From positions 806,001 through 870,000 of the forward strand of contig NZ_JAHUZG010000002.1 of assembly GCF_019218285.1 (NCBI RefSeq): a stretch of 64,000 nucleotides of DNA. The letters run 5' to 3'. The stretch comes from Antarctobacter sediminis. GTDB lineage: Bacteria > Pseudomonadota > Alphaproteobacteria > Rhodobacterales > Rhodobacteraceae. The first letter of the stretch is position 1; every line of letters starts with the position of its first letter. Of the stretch, positions 1 to 8,500 are shown in pieces. Under the pieces are notes generated by a model. It did not search any database. It was given only the letters and a program-made list of their open reading frames with translations, and was not told the origin of the DNA. The translations under genes and the position numbers were made by a program.

Positions 1-40
1 TCAGCCGGGCCGGCGCCAACCCGCCATGGGACACCGAACT

Positions 41-484
41 GTGAGGGCGCTGATCCAGCGCGTCTCGCAGGCTCGGGTTGACGTGGGCGGTGCCACGATC
101 GGGGAAATCGGGCCGGGCGTGCTGGTGCTGATCTGTGCCATGCAAGGCGATACCGAGGCGGAGGCAGACAAGCTGGCTGGCAAGATCGCCAAACTGCGGA
201 TTTTCAAGGACGACGAGGGCCGGATGAACCGCTCGGTCCTCGACACCGACGGATCGGCACTGGTGGTCAGCCAGTTCACGCTGGCCGCCGATACCTCGCG
301 CGGCAACCGGCCGGGCTTTTCGTCGGCGGCCGCACCCGCTGATGGCGAAAGACTGTATGAATATTTCGCCGGAGCGATGCAGGCTCAGGGCATGTCTGTT
401 GCCACCGGCCGCTTTGGCGCGGACATGGCCGTGCATCTTGTCAACGACGGTCCGGTCACGATCTGGATGGACACCGACGGGTGA
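41..484 (+). CDS. dtd: D-aminoacyl-tRNA deacylase
   Basis: Hydrolyses D-amino acids from mischarged tRNAs in the cytosol. The two family signatures are present: SQFTLAAD in the middle, and NDGPVTIW near the C-terminus, the NxGPxT motif that lines the active site. The product is 147 aa, the usual length. I start at GTG 41 because the family begins MRALIQRVS and the sequence from 41 reads VRALIQRVS; an upstream in-frame ATG at 26 would add five non-conserved residues. It converges on the small minus-strand gene at 494-721. Identification is secure; only the start is uncertain. Confidence 0.95.
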   Translation: MRALIQRVSQARVDVGGATIGEIGPGVLVLICAMQGDTEAEADKLAGKIAKLRIFKDDEGRMNRSVLDTDGSALVVSQFTLAADTSRGNRPGFSSAAAPADGERLYEYFAGAMQAQGMSVATGRFGADMAVHLVNDGPVTIWMDTDG

Positions 485-493
485 TCCCCGCGC

Positions 494-721
494 TCACCAG
501 AGTTTTTTGACCTGCCCCGGCGGCCCGCCGTGCGGGTGATTGCCCCACAGACCGCCGTTGTAGTTCGACGAATTCGTGGACGGCGCCGCCGCAGCCGAAC
601 GGGCGTCCAGCGCCGTCAGCAGGACCGCGCTGCCCCCCAGAATGCTGCGGGAATATTTGGCAAGCGCCTCACGCCGCCTTGCATCTTCCGGTTCGTCCCC
701 CGGTTTCTGTTCACCAACCAT
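494..721 (-). CDS. small hypothetical protein (75 aa)
   Basis: I do not recognise this protein. It has a charged N-terminus, a central hydrophobic Ala/Leu-rich stretch (about residues 26-46) that could be a membrane or Tat-like segment, and a Gly/His/Pro-rich tail ending GQVKKLW. A GAGG Shine-Dalgarno lies just ahead of its ATG, and it ends 9 nt from the convergent dtd stop. It sits 60 nt beyond the end of the type I secretion operon on the same strand and could be cotranscribed with it. No function is assigned. Confidence 0.55.
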   Translation of the reverse strand: MVGEQKPGDEPEDARRREALAKYSRSILGGSAVLLTALDARSAAAAPSTNSSNYNGGLWGNHPHGGPPGQVKKLW

Positions 722-781
722 GCTGCCTCACGCTTTTTCTTGTTGTTGATGCGGTGCAAAACCGATGATCGTTAATCAGGC

Positions 782-1963
782 CTAGGGTTCCCTGAAGGCC
801 TCACGCGATTTGTAGAGCGGCTTCAGCAGGTATTGCAGAACCGTCTTTTCGCCGGTGTGCAGTTCCGCCTGTGCCTGCATGCCCGGCCGAATTTCCATGG
901 CCACCTGCCGATCCGTGAGCGAAGACATGTCCACCCGCAGCGTCACCTTGTAGTGAGGCTCTGCCTCGGGTCGGCGTTCATCCTTGAAAGTGTCGGCAGA
1001 GATCACATCGACCCGACCCTTGAGTGTGCCGTAAATCGTGTAGTCATACGCTGTCAGCTTGATCGTCGCCTCTTGGCCCGGGCGGATATTGGCGATGTCC
1101 TGCGGGCGCACCTTGGCCTCGACATACAGTTCCTCGTCGACGGGAATGATCTGCATGATTTCTTCGCCCGGACGCACGACGCCGCCGATCGTCGTCACCG
1201 ACAGCTTGTTGACCACGCCATGCATCGGAGAGGTCAGCACCGTCCGGTTCAACTGATCCAGCGAGGCCTTGAGGTTCTGTTGCAGCGTCGCCAGCTCCTT
1301 GAGCGTCTCTGAATATTCCTCGGCCCGGACCAGCTCCGTCTGTGTGACGATCTCGTCAAACAGTTTTTGCGCGTCCGCATGCGCCTTGCGGGCGCGTGTG
1401 ACCTCGATCAGGGCGACCACTTTCTTGTCCAGCAGGTCTTCCATCAGCTTGAGTTCGGAAACCGCCTGTTCCAACACCCGGTCGGCCCCTTGCCGCCGCT
1501 TGAAATAGTCGGACTGTCGGGCGGCCAGCAGCGCCTGCTCCGAGGCCACCAACTGTGGCGACCGTTGCGCCAAAGAAGGGGGGACCTCGACAACCGAGGC
1601 CCCCTCCAGTTCAGCCTCGAGCCGCAGGCGTCGAATCTCGAGGGCGGTGATCTGGTCCTGCAAATCGTCCACGGAGGATTGAAACTGTGTCCCGTGCAGC
1701 CGCGCCAGCACATCGCCGCGCAGCACCTCGTCGCCTTCCTTGACCATCAGTTCCGACAGGATGCCGCCTTCGAGGTTCTGAATGATCTGCGGGCGCGAGG
1801 ACGAGATGATCTCGCCATCGCCGCGCACGATTTCATCCAGCCAAGCAAAGTTGGCCCAGAGGATAAAGGCCCAGACCGCCCCGGCGCAAAGCCAGATGGT
1901 CATCGACGGGCCCTTGAGATCCTTGGACAGTTGCGCGGCAAGATTTGTGCTGGTGGCGGCCAT
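782..1963 (-). CDS. HlyD-family type I secretion periplasmic adaptor
   Basis: Membrane-fusion protein that bridges the inner-membrane ABC exporter to the outer-membrane channel. The 393-aa product has one N-terminal transmembrane segment (about residues 22-42, WLCAGAVWAFILWANFAWL), a lipoyl/barrel-sandwich region around PQIIQNLEGGILSEL, a long alpha-helical hairpin (about 85-240), and a C-terminal beta-barrel with the HlyD/PrtE-type RPGEEIMQIIP segment. Its start codon directly abuts the stop of the ABC transporter gene with no gap. It is the last gene of the adhesin-tolC-ABC-HlyD operon, which makes export of the adjacent giant adhesin its likely role. Confidence 0.93.
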   Translation of the reverse strand: MAATSTNLAAQLSKDLKGPSMTIWLCAGAVWAFILWANFAWLDEIVRGDGEIISSSRPQIIQNLEGGILSELMVKEGDEVLRGDVLARLHGTQFQSSVDDLQDQITALEIRRLRLEAELEGASVVEVPPSLAQRSPQLVASEQALLAARQSDYFKRRQGADRVLEQAVSELKLMEDLLDKKVVALIEVTRARKAHADAQKLFDEIVTQTELVRAEEYSETLKELATLQQNLKASLDQLNRTVLTSPMHGVVNKLSVTTIGGVVRPGEEIMQIIPVDEELYVEAKVRPQDIANIRPGQEATIKLTAYDYTIYGTLKGRVDVISADTFKDERRPEAEPHYKVTLRVDMSSLTDRQVAMEIRPGMQAQAELHTGEKTVLQYLLKPLYKSREAFREP

Positions 1964-4180
1964 TTACCCGGTCCCCGTCTGGGTGGTGCGCAGATGGTCC
2001 AGCACCTTGTCGCGCGGCCCGTCGATCACCATACGGCCGTTGGCAAGGATCAAGGTGCGCGACACGAGGCTGAGGATCGGCACCCGATGCGTGGCGATCA
2101 CCGCCGTGCGTCCCTGCAACCACCCTTCCAACCGCGAGATCAGCGTCTTTTCCAGCGTCTGGTCCAGTGCCGCGGTCGGTTCGTCCAAAAGACAGATGTC
2201 GGGGTCCTGCAACCACAGCCGCGCCCAGCCGATGGATTGACGCTGGCCCACGGACAGGCCCTCACCACCGTCGCGAATATCAAGATCCAGCCCCTTGGGG
2301 TGCGTTTTGACAAACGGACCAAGACCCGCAAAATCCAAAGCTTCCAGCAGGCGGTCGTCGTCACGCTCCAACAGGCTGAGGTTGAGATTGTCGCGCAACG
2401 TGCCCTGAAACAGGCGCACCTCTTGGCCCAGATAGCCGATGGACCGGCGCAAGTCGCGCGGTTCGATCTGGCTCATCTCGGTTCCATCCACCAGAACCTT
2501 GCCACCGGTGGGCGCATATAGCCCGGACAAAAGCTTGAGCAGGGTAGATTTGCCCGATCCGTTGGCGCCCAGCACGGCAACGGTCTGTCCCGGCTGAATG
2601 GCAAGCTGGTTCAGGTCCAGCACGGTCGCGCCTTCGGGGTCGTAGCGGTAGGTGGTTTCGCGAAGTTCGTATTTCCCCGACAACCCCTCGCGGCGCAGAT
2701 AGTGCCGCCCCTCGGAACGGTCCTGCGGTACATTTGCAATCGCGTCCAGCCCGTCCAGCGCCGCCTTGACGTTGCCCCATCGGGCAAGGATGCCGGACAA
2801 CTGCGTCAGCGGGGCAAGCGTCCGCGACGACAGGATGCTGACGGCAATGATCGACCCGACAGTGAATTCGCCTGCAAACACAAGATAGGTGCCGGTGATG
2901 ACGGCAGCGACATAGGTGCCCTGCTGGATTCCCTGGCTCCAGAAGGTCAGCTTGGCCGCAAGCCTGCGCTGATCCGAGGATTTCAGCGCCTGCACCGCGC
3001 TCAGTTCTTCCCAAAGGCGGACAAAGCGATCTTCGGCGCGCTGGGTCTTGATCGTGTCCAGTTCGACCACGGATTCCTGCAACAGGCGCGATTGGCGCGC
3101 GCTGGCGCCCTGCATTTCCTGTGTCAGCCGGATCATCCGTTTCTGCATGAAAAAGCCCGGCACGACCATCAGCAGACCGCCAAGGATCAAAACCCAGACG
3201 ACGCTGCCCGCGATCGACCAGACCAACAGCAGAAATACGAAGATGAACGGGATGTCGGCCAGCGCCCCCACGGTCGAGGCGGTAAAGAACTCGCGCACCG
3301 ATCCGAATTCCCGCACGGCCGAAAACAACTGTGACGGCGACCGGCCGGGCAGGTCCGAACGCATGCCCAGCAGCCGGTTCATCAGCAACCCCTGCACGCC
3401 CAATTCGATCTGGCGCCCCGCCCCATCCAGAAGATGCGAGCGCGAGACCTTCAGCAGCCCCTCCAGCAAAAGCGCCATCAAGGCACCGGCCGCCAAAACC
3501 CACAACGTGGCTTCGGACTGGTGCGGAATTACCCGGTCATAGACCTGAAGCGAAAACAGCGCGACCGAGACCGCCAGAAGGTTGGCGACGAAACTGCCCA
3601 GCGCCACTTCGGCGAAATGCTTGCTGAACCGGCGGAACTGCCCCCAGAACCAATGCGCCTGACCATCGACCGACGCATGCACATCCGACAGCGCCTGCAC
3701 CGGGGCATCGGCCCGCAAAAGCTCTCCCGTAAAGACGGATCCGAACTCGTCCAGAGACACCTCGGACCGACGCGCGGCAGAGGTTTCATCATAGATGGTC
3801 AGGCTGTGCCCCTCTTGCGAGAGCACAAGCACCGCCTGCCCGTTGGTCATCATGGCCAGCGCGGGCCAAAGCGCGGGCACAAGGCTGTCCGGCGTTTCGA
3901 CCTGGGCGATCAGACCCGCGGCCTGCACCCCGGCCAATAGCGCAGCCCCGTCGTAGCGGTCGCCATCAAGCGCACGGGGCGACAGCGCCTCGAGAATGTC
4001 GGCCTGCTTGGCCTCGACGCCAAGGCGGCCAGCCAGAACGCGGATCAGGCTGGCGCGGGCGCGGGCGCGATCCGTATGGCGCGGCGCCCGACGCGCGGCA
4101 TTTGCAGCACCGGTTGCGGGCACTGCGCGCAACATCGCCTTGCCCGCTTTTCCCGCTGCCTGAAAAACATTCTGGCTCAC
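1964..4180 (-). CDS. type I secretion ABC transporter/permease (LapB/HlyB type)
   Basis: Inner-membrane ATPase that powers one-step export of the adhesin. The 738 aa comprise an N-terminal C39-like domain (about 35-150) without an obvious catalytic Cys, a six-helix ABC transmembrane domain (about 190-460) and a nucleotide-binding domain with Walker A GANGSGKST, signature LSVGQRQSIG and Walker B ICLLDEPTAALD. The inactive peptidase-like domain is typical of exporters whose substrates are not leader-cleaved. The start appears to be GTG, overlapping the upstream TolC-like gene stop as GTGA, so the two are translationally coupled. It resembles LapB/RTX exporters more than bacteriocin exporters. 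Confidence 0.94.
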   Translation of the reverse strand: MSQNVFQAAGKAGKAMLRAVPATGAANAARRAPRHTDRARARASLIRVLAGRLGVEAKQADILEALSPRALDGDRYDGAALLAGVQAAGLIAQVETPDSLVPALWPALAMMTNGQAVLVLSQEGHSLTIYDETSAARRSEVSLDEFGSVFTGELLRADAPVQALSDVHASVDGQAHWFWGQFRRFSKHFAEVALGSFVANLLAVSVALFSLQVYDRVIPHQSEATLWVLAAGALMALLLEGLLKVSRSHLLDGAGRQIELGVQGLLMNRLLGMRSDLPGRSPSQLFSAVREFGSVREFFTASTVGALADIPFIFVFLLLVWSIAGSVVWVLILGGLLMVVPGFFMQKRMIRLTQEMQGASARQSRLLQESVVELDTIKTQRAEDRFVRLWEELSAVQALKSSDQRRLAAKLTFWSQGIQQGTYVAAVITGTYLVFAGEFTVGSIIAVSILSSRTLAPLTQLSGILARWGNVKAALDGLDAIANVPQDRSEGRHYLRREGLSGKYELRETTYRYDPEGATVLDLNQLAIQPGQTVAVLGANGSGKSTLLKLLSGLYAPTGGKVLVDGTEMSQIEPRDLRRSIGYLGQEVRLFQGTLRDNLNLSLLERDDDRLLEALDFAGLGPFVKTHPKGLDLDIRDGGEGLSVGQRQSIGWARLWLQDPDICLLDEPTAALDQTLEKTLISRLEGWLQGRTAVIATHRVPILSLVSRTLILANGRMVIDGPRDKVLDHLRTTQTGTG

Positions 4181-5490
4181 AGTTGTGCCCCCTCGGCAAG
4201 GGCACCGCGCAGGCGGGCCAGTTCCAACCGGGCGCGCGCGGCCTTGTATTTCAGCGAAATGGCAGACTCGAGCGCCGCCGCATAGGTTTCGTAAACCCCG
4301 ACCACATCCATCACCTGCCGTTGTCCGCCGTCATACTGGCGCTGGAACAGATCAAGGTTCTGCTTGGCCTGACGGGTCAGCACCTCTGCCTCCTTGGCCT
4401 GACGGGTATAAGCCGCCAATTGGCTGGACTGGCTGCGGATGGCGCGCTCGGCGGTTTCGCTGGCCTCGCCGATGCGGCGGGCTGCGGCCTCTGTCGTGGC
4501 TTCGATTGCCCGCAGGTCCGAAACGGTGCCCAGCGAAAACAGCGTATCCGTGCCAAGGTTCAACCCGCCGACCGTCCCACTGTCGCCAACCGATCCGCTG
4601 GCCACAAGGCTGGGCAGATGGCTGGCCCGGGCGATGCGCGCCTCGGCCACGGCGATGTCACGTTCAACACGGGCGCGCAGCACGCCAAGCGCCTCGCCGC
4701 CCGCGGCCTCCCGCAGCGCCCCCAACCCGCGCACATCGGACAAGGGGCTGGCCGCCATGGCGTCCAGTTCCGCCAACGCCGTGCGTGCGGTTTCCAAGGC
4801 CTCACCCCGGCGCGCGCGGATGCTGGCCAGTTTCTGGCGCAACACGTTCAGATCGGACATGTCCGATACGCCGCCGCGCACCCTTTCGTTCATGATCCAT
4901 TCGAACTGGGTCATGTCTTTCAGGGCAAAATCCAGATGCGCCGCCAGTTCGCGGCTTTCTTCGGCACGCAGGTACAGTTTCAGCGCGTCGTTGACCCGGG
5001 CATTGCCATCTTCGACCAGCTTGACGGCGGCCAGTTCGACATTGGCCTTGGCCAGATCGCGTTCCGCCTGTTTGCGGCCATTGTCGAACAGAACCTGATT
5101 AATCACCAGATCGGCAACAAAGGCCCCCAGTGAATCCAGCGAGATGCGCGGCCCGATACTAGGCAGCCAGTTGTATTTCGCCGCCGCGGCGCGCAGTTGC
5201 GCCACGTGCAACTCTGCTGCTGCAACGCGGTTGTCGGACGCGATCACCGCGTTCGCCACCTGCGCGTAGGGTGTCCCCGGCTCGACCGCCGAGGCGCGCA
5301 GCGACAAAGCATGAATGACCGGCGCCGCCTGCGCGGGATCAGGGCGCGCCGCCAAGGCCGCGCGCGTGACGGTTTCTTCCGCCGGTGGCTTGGTCCCTGC
5401 GCCGAAACGCGGAACCGCCATATCCTTCATGCAACCCGAAAGCGTGACTGCCGCAGCAATCAGCCCCAGGGCTTGCCTGCCTATCCTCAT
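4177..5490 (-). CDS. TolC-family outer-membrane efflux lipoprotein
   Basis: Outer-membrane channel for the type I system. The 437 aa begin with a lipoprotein signal peptide (LIAAAVTLSGC lipobox, Cys about residue 20), followed by long heptad-rich helices typical of the TolC/OEP fold, including the motif NQVLFDNGRKQAERDLAKA and a C-terminal repeat half around residues 340-420. It lies between the adhesin (89 nt upstream) and the ABC gene (4-nt overlap). The order adhesin-OMP-ABC-HlyD is that of dedicated adhesin secretion operons, so the substrate is very likely the 1553-aa protein next door. Confidence 0.9.
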   Translation of the reverse strand: MRIGRQALGLIAAAVTLSGCMKDMAVPRFGAGTKPPAEETVTRAALAARPDPAQAAPVIHALSLRASAVEPGTPYAQVANAVIASDNRVAAAELHVAQLRAAAAKYNWLPSIGPRISLDSLGAFVADLVINQVLFDNGRKQAERDLAKANVELAAVKLVEDGNARVNDALKLYLRAEESRELAAHLDFALKDMTQFEWIMNERVRGGVSDMSDLNVLRQKLASIRARRGEALETARTALAELDAMAASPLSDVRGLGALREAAGGEALGVLRARVERDIAVAEARIARASHLPSLVASGSVGDSGTVGGLNLGTDTLFSLGTVSDLRAIEATTEAAARRIGEASETAERAIRSQSSQLAAYTRQAKEAEVLTRQAKQNLDLFQRQYDGGQRQVMDVVGVYETYAAALESAISLKYKAARARLELARLRGALAEGAQL

Positions 5491-5579
5491 TCGGGCCCCC
5501 GTCTCGGCGCGATTATCGTTATGTGCGGGATCCGCGACCCGGTTCTGCGCCGGGCCTGCGAACGGTACGTATTACGCGG

Positions 5580-8500
5580 TTACGTGACGCCGTGAACCTG
5601 CGTGATGTCATCCTCGATCAGCAGGGTCGCGTCACCCAGACTGAAGACGTTAAAGCCATTACCATCATTGCCCTCTGCCGTGGCGCCGGTGATGGTCACG
5701 CTGTCGTCTGCGCCACCACGGATCACAACGGTATCGGTGTGATCCGACAGCGCCTTGATCTGCGCCTCGGTGATGGTCAGGTTGCTGTCCTCGGCGAAAT
5801 GCAGGTCGATGGTGTCGATCTGGAATTCGGACAGTGCGCTGGCAATGTCGTCGGACATCAACACCGTGTTCGTCGCCGGATCGTCCGTCACGAGGTAGGA
5901 CCCGGAGGTGTTGCCCGCCGGATCGGTCGAGGCAAGAACCAGATGCGTGCCGTCCGGCACCGACCCGGTGAGGTCGATATAGCTTTGCCCGATGGCCGGA
6001 ATGTCCGTTGTCGTGTCGATGGGCACTGCCGTCACGTCGGGCGTGCCCGCCGGATCGGTCAATTGACCCAGAAAGACATCGTCGGTGGTGATCTCGGTCC
6101 GGATCAGGTCAACGCCAGATCCATCGCGGCCATAGCCGGTCCAGTGCAGTGTGTCCGGGGCATCCGTGTCGATGCTCAGCGTTTCGTTGATCGCGCGGGT
6201 ATTGCCCGCCGCGTCCACCGCCTCGATCAGCACCGGTGCGGTCAGTGTGCCCGTCGGAATGGCGCTGGATGCAATGTCCACCGACCAGTTGCCCGAGGCA
6301 TCCACGGTGGCCACATGCGCCATGCCCCCCACCGTGACGGTGACGGTCGATCCCTGCTCGACCACGCCGGTCAGGGTGACGCCCTGCGCCGCCTCGGCGG
6401 CGTTGATCACGCCATCCGGTGTCACCGGGTCCGAGGACATGGCCAGACTGTTCACTTCGGTGTCGATGTCGAATGTTACCGAGGTCGTCGCGGTATTGCC
6501 CGCGGCATCCGTGGTGTCGATCACCGCCGAACTGCTCTTTTCGCCGGCGGGAATATCCCCGGCGCCAAAGCCCACGGACCAGTTGCCCGCGGCATCCACC
6601 GTGGCAGAGCGCGTAACACCTTCGAAGGTAACAGAAACGGTGCCGCCCGGTTCGGTTGTTCCGGTCAGGACAAAACCGTCGCTGGCTTCGTTCGCGTTGA
6701 TTACATTGTCGCCCTCGACGGGCGTGGTCGAAGCGGCAAAATTCAGAACCTCGGTATCCACCTTCACGCTGTCGGTACGGGTCAGCACATTGCCCGCGCT
6801 GTCCGTGATCGTGGCGGAAATATCCGCGGTATAGGTGCCCGGAGCGATCTCGCCCGGGGCGTAGTCCACCGACCAGTTGCCGGAGGCATCGGTCAACACG
6901 GCATGGGTCACGCCGTTCATCGTGACATTGACCACCTGCCCCGGGTCCGAGGTGCCTTTGATCGTCACCCCGTCCGAGGCCTCGACAAAGTTCACGACAT
7001 CGTCGGTTTCCACCGGGTCGGGGCTGATGGTCAGCGTGCCCGCATCCGTGTCGATGGTCACCGGCTGGGTGATGGTTTCGGTGTTGCCAGCCGGATCGGT
7101 CGACACGGCGGTCAGGGTGACGGTCTGTTCCCCCGAGGGGAGCTGTGCGGGATCAAAGCTGGCGGTCCAGTTGCCGCCCGCGTCGACGGTGGCCTGCACT
7201 GTATGACCGTTCAGCGTGATCGCCACCGTGCCACCCGGTTCTGTCGTCCCGGTCAGGACCAGCCCCTGCGCGGCCTCATCCGCGTTGATGACGGCATCCG
7301 CGCCACCCGGCGTCGAGGTGATGGCAAAATTGCGCACCAGCGTATCGACATCAATCGTGCCGTTTGCGGTGGCGGTATTGCCTGCGGGGTCCGTCGAGGT
7401 GGCGGTCACGGTCAGGCTACGCTCGCCCGCCGGGATCTCGGCGGCGGCGAAATCCACGGACCAACTGCCATCGGCGGCGACAGTGGCCTGATGCGTCACC
7501 GTACCCAGCGTCACCATGACCGTGCTGCCGGCCTCGGCAGTGCCCGTCAGGGTCACACCGTCCGACCGCTCGGCCGCGTTGACGACACCGTCGCCTTCGA
7601 CGCCGGTGGTCATGACCGCAACGTTTGTTGTCGTGTCGATCTGGATGGTGCCGGTGGCCGTAACCACATTCCCCGCCCCGTCAATCGAAGTGGCCAAGAC
7701 ATCAAGCGAAGTTTCGCCCTCGGGGATCTCTGACGCGGGCAGGACCACGGACCAGTTTCCGTTGAAATCCACAGTCGCGTTATAGGCGGTGCCATTGACC
7801 GTCACAGTGACCGAAGACCCTGCATCGGTGGCCTCGGTATAGCCTGTCAGCAATACGCCGTCGGCACGTTCAGCCGCGTTGACGACGCCATCGCCTTCGA
7901 CGGACGAGGTGTAGACCTCGACATGGTTGGTCACGTCGATTTCGAACCCGCCCGAGGCAAAGGCCATGTTGCCCGCCGGATCGGTCGAGGTGACCGTTGC
8001 CAGTACAGCGATACTGTCAGGCGATCCCGCATTGGTGGGCAGGACATGCGCCGGGAAAGGCATGGACCAGCTACCATCGGCGGCCACGACCGCAGTGACG
8101 CTCTCGCCATACAGTTCCAGAGTCACCGTGGCACCCGGTTCGCCGGTGCCGATGAAGGTGACCATGCCCGCGTGTTCGGTGCTGTTGATGATCCCGTCAA
8201 CGGCAAGCGCCGAGGTATCAATGGTCAGCGCAAGTTCCGTGTCGATATCGACAGTGCCGGTCGCGGTCACGGTATTGCCCGCCGCATCGGTCGCGATGGC
8301 GGAAATATCCATCGTGGTGGTGCCCGAGGGCAGGTTCACCGCCGGGATGTTCACCGACCATGCACCGGACGCATCCGCCGTTGCCGTATAGCTGTAACCA
8401 TTCGCGGTGACGACCACGCTGGCGCCTGCCTCGGCGCTGCCGGTCAGGACCGTGCCATCGCTGGCCTCTGCCGCATTGATGACGCCATCGCCCTCAACCG

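Noticed and set aside
5523-7733. Plus-strand open frame of about 736 codons opposite the adhesin gene
   Set aside because: It mirrors the repeated coding sequence on the other strand, has long arginine/glycine-rich low-complexity runs and no family motif; the minus-strand gene explains it.
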